From contig JH153385.1 in assembly GCA_000226015.1 (NCBI GenBank), positions 107,274 through 152,435 of the forward strand: a DNA stretch of 45,162 nt, written 5' to 3'. Shown piece by piece: positions 12,101 through 24,000 of this stretch; the first letter of the stretch is position 1; each line of letters starts with the position of its first letter. Both the position numbers and the translations under genes were made by a program. This stretch comes from Mnemiopsis leidyi (taxonomy: Eukaryota; Ctenophora; Tentaculata; Lobata; Bolinopsidae). A model generated the notes under the pieces. The model ran no database searches, was not told the origin of the DNA, and saw nothing but the letters and a program-made list of their open reading frames with translations.

Positions 12101-13742
12101 CACATGATTAGACCAGCTATACTGTGATTTTATTGCGTAGTGGTCTCAGAACTCAACTATGCTGGAGGATCCGAAAAGATATGCAATATTTTATTGGGGC
12201 ACCCATCTTAAGCCAAGCAAGAATTGCACCCGCTAAGTAAGCGTCTCAGACGGACGCTAAATTTCTATCTTTCGCTGCTATTGCTTTTTATCGCTATTGA
12301 ATCTAGTCAAATTTAACTGTAATTGATATGGAAAATAAAATCAGCTGCAGCTTGCCAGCCGAGTGCGATTCGTGGAATAGGCAATTCATGAAATGATAAC
12401 GATAGCTGGTTCAATCGGCCAAGATTGCAATATGATCATAATTCATAACGCTGTTAAACTTGCGGTTTTCAATTCGCGTCACGTAATCTTTTACCGTGTT
12501 ATCGCCAAATAAAACCATAGTGACATAAGCAATTGGAATTAACTTAACAATAAATTACTGGGTCATAGTAGCACTATAGATAAGTAAAGTAGAGATAAGT
12601 TAAGTCTGATAAGAATAATAATTGAATTGAAACAATACTTGAAATAATACCCTGATAGCGATTCGTACGTCACGCAACGGAAATAAGCTCGCAAATTTAT
12701 AGTAAGCTAAGAATAACTTTGCGGAGGCAACTTGTAAAACATCGACATGGAACCGGTGGTGCCCACTATGCGCTAAATTGCTTTGTGACCCCGGACAGCG
12801 CCATCTACCTACCAACCCACCTACCACAACCAAATCTGACCAGTTTAAAACATCACTTTGAATTTTTGCCTTCGGCAAAAAAAGTAATTTTATAACAGAC
12901 GCAGTAGGGCACAGTGGGACGTTACAGCTAGGTGGTGTATGCTAGATCGTGCAGTATGGAGAAAACACCAGATTGTCTAGACAAAATTATAAGACCTATT
13001 CATCGTGAGACTGTAAAAAGTCTGGATTCTTACCTCCTCATCTGTTTCGTCTAACAATGCTGCTATTTGTGGATGATTCATAAACGTATTTAACCAAAAA
13101 TCGGGGATTTTTGCAATTAGATCGCTCCTCTTTTTGTAATGAGGCTTTCTTAACATGTTGTATTTCTGCTCTACCTGAAAGTATATAAACATGAATCAAA
13201 CATGAATATAAATGAAATAAGTGCTGATAGAATGGTTCAAACTGCAAAAATGTATGATCAAACTGCAAAAATGTTCAAAAAAGTTGGGTTTGCCAATTTA
13301 ATCGATAAGTCAGGCTTTTCATCTGGGTGAGAATTAAAACAAAAAGAAAATGAAAAAATATGGCGACACTCCATTTAATCAGGGATTCTTCACTTATGCT
13401 ACATCCATATTGGATCAGAACGTTTGTGCTCGACTGAAATCAATTTAAACGGATCGACGGTACGGGTCAGAAGTCTCGTTTATAAAAATTTGCATTTGTT
13501 GAACTACTTGTCAGCAGAAGTAAAAATGAATATAATATTCAATTAGATTTACAACACAGCAAACTTAGACTAATACTCACTTTAAGTATTTCATCGCTGG
13601 CTTGATCATTCAAGCAATCTAATGAAGTCTGAATTGAGTCGATTTCTTCTAAAATATCTTGCGAATCACCATTTGTATCTGTAGCATCCACTTTAGGATC
13701 TAACTTAGGCATTTTTCTGGGGCTGGCTTGAGCATTTGCCAT
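9164..13742 (-). CDS. SET: SET-type nucleosome assembly protein (histone chaperone)
   Basis: Six exons in transcript order: 13581-13742, 13034-13174, 11691-11798, 10882-10959, 9799-9975 and 9164-9265, giving 255 residues with every phase consistent. The protein follows animal SET/TAF-I throughout. There is an N-terminal helix ([13 protein letters not shown]) leading to VEQKYN-x-LR, then [18 protein letters not shown], the earmuff region ([19 protein letters not shown]) and [10 protein letters not shown]. Next comes the SET hallmark [15 protein letters not shown]. The C-terminus is an acidic tail of about 30 mostly Asp/Glu residues. SET binds histones H3/H4 and H2B in the nucleus and inhibits PP2A in animals. 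The residues between NWKQG and SFFSW are Lys/Gly-rich, as in relatives. The start is the ATG at 13742, which opens [13 protein letters not shown]. No defect is seen. Confidence 0.96.
12218..12887. mobile_element. Dispersed repeat copy 1 (non-autonomous element), in a SET intron
   Basis: The left end (CAAGAATTGCACCCGCT...GGACGCT) and right end (a TTTTTGCCTTCGGCAAAAA hairpin preceded by a CTACCAACC/CCACAACC stretch) both recur in the same order at 25680-26456. The intervening parts have diverged. No coding capacity. It lies in the intron between SET exons 2 and 3. Confidence 0.6.
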
Positions 13743-14255
13743 TTTGCTGAGAAAAATAGGATGGTTAGATTTTTATACTTAAAGATGATATTATTCCCTA
13801 GGATTTGGCTGCAATGGCATGGCAGTGTAATTTTTGTATCTAGAACTAATATGACACAAAAACGTAACAGTCGACTTAACCAAGTACTGCCACTGCATTG
13901 TTTGATCTGCTCATCATAAGACCCTTTGGGTCCATGACAAAACGTTGGGGATTAATGAAGGCCTCCAATCAAAACTTGGTTTGCCCAGATAGACAAGGAT
14001 CATAACTAATCTGAAGATCAGGTTCAAATGATTGTGCATGAAATTGCAATGGCGGCCAGGGCCATTTGTTTATTGCAGTAAATGTTGCCAAAGTTCACGG
14101 TGCTGCGACAAGCCATAACCCCAAATTTCGCGGCAAAAATTACAAATTTCGCCGCAGTTTCGGGGAAAATTTACATAGATAAACTTCGATTAGCAGATCT
14201 CCCAAGCTACCTCCCGACCTCAAAAACCTTACTACTAATAACAATGTAATCACCT

Positions 14256-14460
14256 TTGCCTTAAAATTTCTGGAAACAGTGTTCTTTTGGAAGTGATCCA
14301 CCACTAAGTTACACGGACGACAAAACAGCTTACTGCCGTCGGCATAGAACAACTCATTACCAAACTCAGCAACTCGAACAGCCAAGTTTCCCTGCTTTGC
14401 ACAGGAACGTGGCTTCTTACCAGCAGGCGGTAAGGTGGTGTCCTCATCAGATCTAGACAT
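14256..14460 (-). pseudogene. hAT/CGGBP1-like zinc-finger fragment
   Basis: From an ATG at 14460 the frame reads a basic leader (AGKKPRSCAKQG), then AEFGNELFYADGSKLFCRPC and a VVDHFQKNTVSR segment. The F-x-x-D-G-x-x-LFC-x-x-C pattern is that of the N-terminal finger of CGGBP1 and related hAT-derived proteins. The histidines expected after TVSR are not obvious. The frame meets a donor-like AAG/GTGATT at about 14255. No downstream hAT catalytic region is seen nearby, so this is probably a transposon remnant, or an isolated first exon. Confidence 0.5.
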
Positions 14461-15037
14461 TGCATCAGCATTGCTAATTAAGAAGCATTGACACGCATGG
14501 CTCATGTCCCTGCATTCAAGACCTTGCCCCCTTGCTCCTTTGGGAAAGGGCGTGTGTCCCTTTTGCATTCAGCTTCAGCTCAAGTCTCAGGGCCTGATCA
14601 TTTACACGGCCTTTATTTCGAATTCTGAGGCCATGTGACAGTGTAGTGACACCTTCCTTGGTTATAACCTAAGTTTTAAGTTTCTAGAGGTTGGATCTCA
14701 TCACATAGTACATATCACATGATATGTCACTAATTATAGAGAAACACAAAAATTTTAGAGAAACACAAAAATTTTTTATTTATCGCCACAATCAATTTAT
14801 AAAATATATTCTAACTCTGTTACGTCACGTAAAGTTCAAATTCGATTCAAATTATGGATAATAGTAATAATAATTAAGTTATCAATTGTGATGCTATCAA
14901 AGATCATGCTTCCAGCCATTGCCACTGCGGCCTGCATAAGTTTAATAATGAGTTTCAATTCGTTACCATGCACACTGAACACCTGATACTCTGATAGTGA
15001 CAGTATTGGATCAGCTGGCGAAAGGACATACACGCTT

Positions 15038-15508
15038 TTAAGCTTTTGTGTGCCCTTTATGCTGCGACACTGACACTACTGGTGAAACAAAGTGTATCTT
15101 TTTTGAGTAGATTTTGACATTCGTTAGCATGGCTGGCAGCATAGAGAGGAGNNNNNNNNNNNATTTTAAGCATGGTTTAATTGGTCGATTCCCTAATTGA
15201 CCAGGATTGGCTAACTGTTGCAGTATTTTACATTCAATAGGCCGGCTTCGTGCACATGTTTTAAATTTGTCAGAGAATGATTCGTTATCGCCAAACATAA
15301 TTCTTATACATTTCTTTTGTGCCATGAATAATGGCATAAGTCTATTAGGAGACACACCTCCCCATACAGTAATTCCATAGCTGAGATGCGATTCAAACAG
15401 GGTATGGTAAATTTGTTTGTGTAAATGTTTTGGAAGGTGATTTTTGATTCTGTATATACGACCACAGATACTCGAATAAACCATGTAATGAGACCCCTGT
15501 GTGAACAA
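15038..15508 (-). mobile_element. LINE reverse-transcriptase C-terminal fragment
   Basis: The minus-strand frame reads RIKNHLPKHLHKQIYHTLFE, SHLSYGITVWGG, then LMPLFMAQKKCIRIMFG. This is the thumb/connection region after the reverse-transcriptase fingers in non-LTR retrotransposons, where SHL-x-YGI-x-WG and QKK-x-IRI are usual. The upstream RT palm and endonuclease are absent, as in a 5'-truncated copy. The frame is interrupted by 11 Ns. Confidence 0.75.
15152..15162. other. Assembly gap (11 N)
   Basis: Eleven undetermined bases inside the LINE fragment. The true length of missing sequence cannot be known. Confidence 1.
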
Positions 15509-15540
15509 GGAATGACAGGTTCTTAAACGTCAGTCATCGC

Positions 15541-15740
15541 ATTACTGTCAAAGATTATGACCATGACCATTGTTAAGATGGTAACCTAACCATGGTCAAA
15601 TATTGAAAAATTGTGGTCATATTATGAAGGTCATGGTCAAATTTTTGACCATTGAAAAAAATCTAAATTTTCATGGTCTTGGTGGAAAGTTTGTTGACTA
15701 TTCACTATGGGGCAAATTTTGAGGTGTCATGGTTATGGTC
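15541..15740. repeat. Degenerate ATGGTCA-rich repeat
   Basis: Many copies of (A/C)ATGGTCA and its complement TGACCAT occur within 200 bp, some adjacent and inverted (CATGGTCAAATTTTTGACCAT). No regular period and no coding potential. Probably a decayed satellite or foldback sequence. Confidence 0.5.
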
Positions 15741-15844
15741 AATGCCTTACCCCTCTTTTAAGAGGATCACAGTTTTTCGACCTTTTGACCCATGCCTGGG
15801 TATCATATTGAATAGGCCAAATGTGTTGATTTACATATGTTGCT

Positions 15845-15980
15845 GACCCTGACTATCTCCAATTGGATGATCCTTAGCTGAGCATCAACGATGCTCACCC
15901 CATGCCGCAGCTGGGAATTGAACTGCTAACCTTTTGATTACCAGACAGATGTTTTAACCTACTGCACCACTGAGCCATTA
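15845..15980 (-). mobile_element. tRNA-derived SINE, copy in minus orientation
   Basis: Read on the minus strand it begins TGGCTCAGTGGTGCAGTAGG, a tRNA-like A box. It continues to a B box (GGTTAGCAGTTCAATTCCCA) and then a shared body (GGGGTGAGCATCGTTGATGC). The same sequence lies in the opposite orientation at 17303-17430. The ends do not fold as a functional tRNA. Confidence 0.8.
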
Positions 15981-16465
15981 TGATCTGCTTATGGTGCTAA
16001 AAAGAGGCAACTTGAAGGACATCAATCACACTCCCTGAAAAGATATAAGCAAGTTTTGAGTTGTTGGTCTGTAATCTAGGCAGAGAAGAAGATTTAACAG
16101 TAAACTCCACAGTTGCTGATTTTACATTTGAGGCAATAAACGCACAAATCGAGTGCACCTTCCTGTGGTGTTGGGTGAGGAAGGCAGCCAGACTTGTGTC
16201 TGGCTGAAGGCTTAGTACTCACTCAACCCAATGTAAGTCCAATCTTGACCAATCTTGGCATAGACCAGTGTTTCTCATGGAAATCGAAACAAGGTTTGCA
16301 TCCCGTCTGAAGCGGATGTGGAGGTTCCCATTCTGACTAAAAGTGAGTGGCAAGGCCCCAGAGGTGCAGGCTCGCATGGTTGCCTAAAGTGTATGCAAGA
16401 ACCAGTTACCTATACCTTAAAACTTTTCAGTTTTCAGCTCATAACCCTCCTCCAATGGATTTATT

Positions 16466-16590
16466 ATGGGTTGGTGGTGAAATGGTATCTACCCTGACTT
16501 TATATGCAGGAGATGGGGGTTCGATTCCCAGATCTGGCAATCCTAGAGGAGTGCGCTAAGGGCACTTGCCTATGCAATCTTCTTTGGTAT
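16466..16590 (+). mobile_element. tRNA-derived SINE of a second family
   Basis: An A box (TGGTGGTGAAATGG) and a B box (GGGGTTCGATTCCCAGA) are spaced as in a tRNA head. An unrelated body and an AT-rich tail follow. The sequence differs from the SINE pair at 15845 and 17303. Confidence 0.65.
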
Positions 16591-17302
16591 TTAACCAAAT
16601 ACAAATTTAAGTTAGCTCAATTGTATTCAACTTCTGAGTTTCATGTATCTCTGGTGAATGTTCTAGAGGTAAGATGCTGTCTGTTTCAGCTGGTTCTTGG
16701 AACCATCATCCTCAGCCCCTCAGATGTGGGAACTCTGTCATCTGCTGTTCACCCATTCCTACTCCTTTGATTCTATGTCAAACTCTCACCAACACCTAGA
16801 CACTGAACAGGAAAATGACTCTATCAGGCACTCCAATAACAAGTTCAAATATCTGATACCACACACACCGTTTCTACAGTGACAGGCTAAGATTGGCTTT
16901 TCTGAGAGTCCCTTGATGTCTTAACTCTCAGCTGATGCTTAATGAGACTCAAGAGGAGAATGGTCAATCGGCTTATTGCATTGTCGGGTCTCGAGACGGT
17001 TAAGTCTCAGTTGCTATCGAAGCCCTGACTGTGATGGAAGAAATAAAAGACATAGCTGACCCGTGGTTGCTGTCTAGTGCTCAACGCCATAGCCAGCCCA
17101 CACAGCACAACACTTCAAGACCAGCCAATGTGGCACCACAAAGACGGGAGCTTATTATGAACGGGTCTCTCAAAATGGGACTGGCTTAGTTGGGTCTCTC
17201 AAATTGATAAAAAACCAATGCTGTTATGTAAAAACCATATGAGGGACCTGGCTACAGGTTCAAACCACAGACTAGGAAAGTGGTTTAAAATTTCAATGCC
17301 CA

Positions 17303-17430
17303 TCAATGGCTCAGTGGTGCAGTCGGTTAAATTGTATGTCTGCTAATCGAGAGGTTAGCAGTTCAATTCCCAGCTGCTGCACTGGCCATGGGGTGAGCAT
17401 CGTTGATGCTCAGCTAAGGATTCCGTTGGA
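17303..17430 (+). mobile_element. tRNA-derived SINE, copy in plus orientation
   Basis: The same family as 15845-15980, here in plus orientation: A box in GGCTCAGTGGTGCAGTCGG, B box in GGTTAGCAGTTCAATTCCC, then GGGGTGAGCATCGTTGATGC. The two copies form inverted arms about 1.3 kb apart. Confidence 0.8.
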
Positions 17431-19130
17431 TCTATGCAGCCCCACGGTCCACTCAGCCAAATGCTCGAGAAATCTGGTATGAGGGTTAAATGAGTAGCTG
17501 CCCATTGCAGCGAAGTCTCGGGCGATAAAAGTATGGTACACACTACCTTAACGGTCACTGACGTGTATGTATATTTGTACACTTGGCCTCCTGTAATTGG
17601 CCGTTACACTTGTGTAACAAGTGGCCGTTGGAGTGTCTGATAAAAATAAGTATGAGATAAATCGAGAAGGTAGAATCATTGTGGTGGTGAGCCAAATTTT
17701 AACAAATATTAAACGTGTCGTGAAGGTGAAGAAAAGAATCAGCCATACACATATCATTGAGACTAGATGGTGCTAATCAATTTTTGATAATGGGATGCAG
17801 AAAGCCACTACGTGGAAATCAGTGAATTTATAGATCAACTTTAAAGATGAGTTTGGAAGCCAAACTGTGTGGTTCAGACTTCAGTCAATAATTTTGTCAG
17901 ATATGTTGACAATCACATTTACTGTTGAGGAAGTAGCTCTATTTTATAAGAATCACGCTTCTCAGCATCACAAAAAAACTGGAAACAATTCTACACTGAA
18001 AATTTTAGCAAAGCAGTACTTGAGACAGGAAGTTATACCAGAGTTTGTGTCCATCTCGGAAGTCTGACGGAAGTGAAAAAGCGTAAGGTTAGTAATGTTA
18101 GTTTTCAAAACTACTTAGCATTAGTTATGGTGTACATTTCCCTAGTTGTGAACCCGATTATAACCCTGACCCATTCTATACTTACTACTAACCCTGACCC
18201 AACCTCCGGATTTTGTTTAAAAATTTCGAAGGTTGCCTTCCGACCCCAGTCTTACTCTTTGTGGCTTTGCTTTCGGATCGAAGGGGACAGTGTAGAGAGC
18301 CACGCAGCCCACGCTTATTTAAACACAGAGGGAAAGTTAATTTCAAAAATGCTCTATTTAGATTGTAATGTTCTGGTCTCATTGATAAATCAAGCTTCAA
18401 ATCAAATTAAAAATGGGACAATCGTTGATTTATTAAACGGAAAGAATAATCAATCTGCAAAGGCAAACATTAATGAGAAAAAGGACTGCTAGTGTAGTTA
18501 CGTACATCTTTCCACAAGGAATACGCAGTGTTATAACTAAAATATTTCAATTGACATGACATTGATCATGTTCACTGATCATGTTCACAATGACATTGAT
18601 CATGTTCACTGAAAGATATAGGTTTATACAGGATAGTAAATACAGAATGTCACACAATATACGTTCTTAAAAACCTTATACAAAATGTCGAAATAATTTA
18701 TGGTAATAGTACAACGAGATAATCAAAACTAGCAATATCCTAGCAGCGGTACTGACGGACATGTTTATCAATTACATAATACAGTTCATTTTGAATAACA
18801 AAAAGAGTCATTGGAAATAAAAAAATAACGGAATAAAATTTCTGATTCAATATCTCACAACTTCAATATCAGTACTGACTGTGGATCAAAAAACAAAGGC
18901 AAACACTAGTATTAATTCTGGTCAATGAATAATTTGACTTATTGGTACCTACCAACCGTGAATATTTGTAATGGCCGCGACAGTAGGTTACAACCCAAGA
19001 ATCTTTCCCAACTATGTCGTAACTTTTTAAAAATCGGACTAAAGAGGACCAGTTTATTATATTGCGCAATTTACTCCACCAGATGAAGCACCCGGTAAGG
19101 TGTATTGCAAAATAATAATTTTCTCATATA
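17431..19130. other. Intergenic, no recognised gene
   Basis: Open frames at 17867-18067 and 18073-18492 have no features I recognise. They lack splice-supported neighbours and look like chance frames. A short tandem repeat (TGACATTGATCATGTTCACT) lies at 18549-18612. Otherwise AT-rich unique sequence. Confidence 0.5.
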
Positions 19131-19329
19131 ATCGTTACCTCCCTATTCACCTAACCAGGTGCTTTATATGCAAGTTCTGCGCGCTGCTGCCACTTTTGGT
19201 AGTGCGCGCGACGCGCGAAATTAAAGGGCTTTGATAAGAGCACACTCAACAGGAGCCAACTTAAAGATCTATTAAAACAAAAGTTATTTTGAAAAACAGA
19301 TTTGATTTCTGACTGCTTTTAGGCAACCC

Positions 19330-20192
19330 AAATTGTACAGCAGCGCGCACCCTCATGTTATTTTGAGTTTTACTAAATTTTGAGTTTTACTATTATATTC
19401 TTGGAGAATAAGGGTCGGACAAAATCAGAAAAACGTGATTCATGTCATAAAACCAATCATGGATTGCTCTTAGCTCTAACCAGAGCCTTTTTGCACGCGG
19501 AAGCATGCAAAACACCTGGTTAGGTGAAATTTGCCATAACCAGAGCCCTTTTGCTGTTTGCGCGTGCGCGCGCATCCAGAGGTGTTGACGAAATTATATC
19601 CGTTTAACATTCTAAGTTTCTAACGAAACGATCTCGTTTAGCTTTAGCTGCGTGAGTCGGGTATTATCGCGACAACCAGAGGTGGTTCCGGTTATGTTAG
19701 AATTCTATTTTGTATTTTAGCTGCGTAGAAGCCGCTGCGCGCGGTGAAAGTTGTACAGCAGCGCGCACCCTCCCGTCATTTTATTCGCTTCGAATGAGGG
19801 TCGAAAAAGTCAGACAAGGTAAAAGCAGCAAAGCTACGAGCCACGTAACACCTCCAACCTCGATAAATTGCTTTCGTTGTTGAGGTGTTACCCGACCCGC
19901 GTGCGGCTCGCAGCTTTCTGCTCTCCTCGTTAAAACGTTAGACGGATATTTGTCTGACTTCGTCCGACCCTCATTCGAAGCGAATAGAGGGAATATGGGA
20001 ATATAGAGGGAATATGAGAATAAAATGACAGGAGGGTGCGCGCTGCCGTACAACACGCGTTCTGTCGCATTTTGGGCCGCGCCTGGCGACAGAAATTCTA
20101 AACGCGCATGGCCCGTTGTCTGACTTTGTCCGACCCTCATTCGAAGCGAATCCCGGAGAATAAAATGACGGGAGGGTGCGCGCTGCTGTACA
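19330..20192. mobile_element. GC-rich foldback element cluster
   Basis: The string TGTACAGCAGCGCGCACCCT occurs in plus orientation at about 19336 and 19752. Its complement ends near 20053 (one mismatch) and at 20192. It is followed inward by a shared block (TTCGCTTCGAATGAGGGTCG, then GTCAGACA). The outer pair 19752-20192 forms a long-armed inverted repeat of about 441 bp. The inner copy suggests nested insertion or internal duplication. Local GC and CpG content are far above the surroundings. No transposase is seen. Confidence 0.7.
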
Positions 20193-20496
20193 AATGGCCC
20201 GTTAACCCTGACCTCCCTCAACCAAATTATTTTTTCTCCCTTCCACCTTCACCGGACGCGGAGCAGCGCCCTAAATAAGTATTTTTGTCTGTAACTGTTA
20301 ACTTGAATTTTTGGAATCGTTTGCTAGTGCTTTAAAAGTACTACAAATAACATTAAGATTAAGAAGGCTTAAATTTATTCAATGAGAACATCGACTACGA
20401 CCTCAGACAAAACTAAAACTGAAAATAATCATAAATACAAAAACATTCTCCTGATTTTGGACAACCGTTGGTGCATTTAAGTTTAACGGTACAACC

Positions 20497-20670
20497 TTTC
20501 TGCTATATATCAAAAACGGTATTACTAGGAAGTTCAAGCATCTGAAAAATTATTCCCTCAAATTTGATTAGCTCTGCTTTCTACCTTTGTTTTTGAAGGT
20601 CACAGACAATCAATGATCAACGTCTAGTGCCAGTGGTCTTTTACAAGCATTTCACCACCAAGAATTGGAC
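20497..20670. repeat. Fragment related to the MITE at 31195
   Basis: It shares the core CTACCTTTGTTTTTG(A/G)AGGT and a TTTCAC(C/T)ACC segment with the interior of the inverted-repeat element at 31195-31403. The terminal repeats are not preserved. Confidence 0.45.
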
Positions 20671-21043
20671 ATTCTGCAATATAATTGACGCAGGCCCAAT
20701 TGCATTATAATCAAGGAATGATTTTTGAAAATTTCGAACAATTACCGTTTTCTTGTATAAGTTTTGTAAGAATTGAACCGGGTATTGGCGGTCATTTTAA
20801 TCATACCATGAGCCCATGCAAAATCAGTTTGAAAATAAAACCGTTCAGCTTTAAAGATACGGACCATGTAAGGTCAATTTTCTATTCTGTAATTAATTGC
20901 GTTAAATAAGGTCAACACAAAATTGTCAGACCCAGCCGTCATTGTAAATACATAATGTGAAACAAATATAAAAACCAATAATCGATTTAATTTTTTGTTC
21001 GATCTGTGATCTTCTCTGAAAGAAACAGTAACCAGATACTTCC

Positions 21044-24000
21044 TTATCCTTTTTGGTTCACCTTAAGGCGCGAAATTGATCTGGAAAAGTTCCGGGAATA
21101 AATCCGACAGTCTTTTATGTTTCGTTTAAAGTCCCCACCGCTCACCGAATTAATGGGAACCGCAAAGCTCCCATCGCTATCTTCCAATATTTCTAGGGAA
21201 ACTTTCCCGCGCTTTTTCCGCACTGTTGTGACCGCACCAGACACAAAAAGCTGCTTTTTTCTGTGGTACTTCTTCTTTTTGCAGTCGCAGCTGTCTCTTT
21301 TTTTCATTTCGTATGTGGCCTATTTGGGGGAAGTTGAACTTACGGTTTGTGCTCAACTTTTCTAGATAAAATTGTCGCTCTTAAAAGTACAATGTTATTG
21401 TTTCCGTAGAAAGTTGACAGTGCTTGCAGTTGCAGAACACTATATATTTATTAAAATTTACATTTTCACAACCACGAAAGTGGTTTTTGTTTCATGACTT
21501 ACCGTTTTGCCAGTATAAGCGTTGTTTCCTTTTAGAACTTTCTCGACTTTCAGTTTGTATTTATAACTTTCCTTTGTTGATCTGACCTCCACAACACGAA
21601 CTTTTAGTACTGAACAAAAAACACTTCACAATTGTGGATAGCCGAAAAACAGTATAATTCTAACATAAGATTAAGATAAATTTTGAAAAATGATTATTGC
21701 TGATGCAATCAAATAAGCTTGCATCGCGAAAAATCTGTGCTTGATTTTCTACAATTTTTCCAGACAAACAATTCAGGTAATATAAACGGATGCTACAAAT
21801 ACATGTTGTAGCACAGTGCAAGAGAACTTTATAACCGTACTTGTCTGTGTTATACATATGTCAGTGTAAGAAGGAACTTCAGTTTGAACGTTGCTACAAT
21901 CACACGACAGCATGTCTTCTATCAGCGATTGTATCAGGTTATGACCCCCTGAAATTAAGAGTCTGTTAAACTGTCAACATCAATTCGTGGGTTCCTCAGC
22001 TGTATAAAATGAGATTAAATAAATAATGATTTGAACATTTTTGACGCAACGGTGAAATCCATGGTGTAAAATTAGATCCAATAGCGGTACTATAGTATAC
22101 TAATTAGATCCAATAGCGGACAGCGGTACTTAACTATCAAAAATACTTAAGGTTCTGATACACATAGCCCAAGACTTACGCTTGTTACCAAGGTAACTGC
22201 TGCTTTAAAATAACAAGATTTCGAACTTACCGCAGTCCCGTTCATCGCTATTATCTCCACAGTTGTCATATCCGTCACAAGTTTGCAGATGATTGACGCA
22301 TTTTCCATTGTCGCATTGATAAGCGTTACTGCTGCAATAACCTGAAAGTTATTCCTTGAATTTGCTTTGAAGGGCACATGGTATAGAGTACAGAGTACAA
22401 AGTACAGTGTACAGTGTACAGAGTACAGAGTACAGTGTACAGTGTACAGTGTACAGTGTACAGAGTACAGAGTACAGTGTATAGAGTACAGAGTACAGAG
22501 TACAGTGCACAGTACAGAGTACAGAGTACAGAGTACACAGAGTACAGAGTACAGAGTACAGTGTACAGAGTACAGAGTACAGTGTACAGAGTACAGAGTA
22601 CAGTGTACAGTGTACAGAGTACAGTGTACAGAGTACAGAGTACAGTTACAGAGTGTACAGAGTACAGAGTACAGAGTACAGAGTACAGAGTACAGAGTAC
22701 AGTGTACAGAGTACAGAGTACAGTGTACAGAGTACAGAGTACAGTGTACAGAGTACAGTGTACAGAGTACAGAGTACAGTGTACAGAGTACAGAGTACAG
22801 AGTACAGAGTACAGTGTACAGAGTACAGAGTACAGTGTACAGAGTACAGTGTACAGAGTACAGTGCACAGTGTACAGAGTATAGAGTATAGTGTACAGAG
22901 TACAGTGTACAGTGTACAGAGTATAAAGTACAGAGTACATAATAGTACAGAGCACATGATGCCTGCTAATGACAAAACATCTAAGATATCAATTGTAAAA
23001 AGATTATTCCTCAATATCTTTGCGTTACGCGTGACAATATTGCATTGAAGCCTGTGAATCACGTAAAAAACGATTCCAACTTCCACAGTGATTGGCGACC
23101 CTGTCTCCGCGAAACCGGAAACTTGACAAATCCCACTCGTTCCACGTGCAGCAAGAAAGACAAAGCGATGGTGCCACGTAGTGCACGTGCAAACTCATTA
23201 GCTCTCGACTTTCCGTTCTACGGAGGCGCCCATAAAAGCCAACATTTTCCTGTGTAATTTCTGTAAAAAGAGGCAGGGTGGATTTAAAGCACAGTTCAGT
23301 AGAGTTCTCTGTATGCCTTTGTTGGATTCTGCATTAATTGATGTTGATAGATCTCCTGATTATACGACCTGAGGTAGCGTTCCATTACGATATAGCGAAC
23401 TACGGTATCGCTGATCTGCTCTTCAGGAATGCACACCGAATCGGTGTCACCGATTTATCAAATCTCTGAAGCTTTAGAACCAGGTAGAGTTCTAATGTTG
23501 AGAAATTTATTGCAGTTTTTAGAATTCCTAGAATTGATCTCTCTACAGGCCATCTGATTTTTTTAATACATATGTAGTTAATTAGATGATCGCGATCGTA
23601 AGAAGAATTCATTTACGGCATTTAGCATAATTTACTTCAAGTATCTTAATAATAAAAGTTAAAACTATCATCTGATCAAAGCAGATGTTAATTTTCATAA
23701 AGCCATGAGGCATGAAACGAAATTTGCTGTGGCAAAGCTTTGTTTATGACTACCCCAAATCGAATTTTATTAGCGTTTATACCATGGCACTGCAATAAGA
23801 GCAGTCTAACACCAGTACCTACACCAGTACTAACAATAATACTAACACCAGTACTAAAAAATACTAAAACCAGTTCTAACACCAGTTCTAACACCAGTTC
23901 TAACACCAGTAACCATGGGAACACTTGAACTAACACCAGCAATAACAAAAGTAACCCTGCAGGTAACACGTGAACTAACAGCAGTACTAACAATAGTAAC

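Noticed and set aside
17303-17380. Functional tRNA gene
   Set aside because: A and B boxes are present but the acceptor stem does not pair, and a near-identical copy with a shared non-tRNA body lies at 15845, so it is a SINE.
18073-18492. 139-codon open frame in the repeat-rich region
   Set aside because: No motif, no domain and no splice-linked neighbours. Treated as a chance frame, though a lineage-specific gene cannot be excluded.
22326-23086. Long open frames on both strands rich in Tyr, Cys, Thr, Leu or Val, Gln, Ser across the heptamer satellite
   Set aside because: A 7-bp repeat without stop codons in several frames on both strands gives these automatically. The region is intron of the sFRP-like gene.
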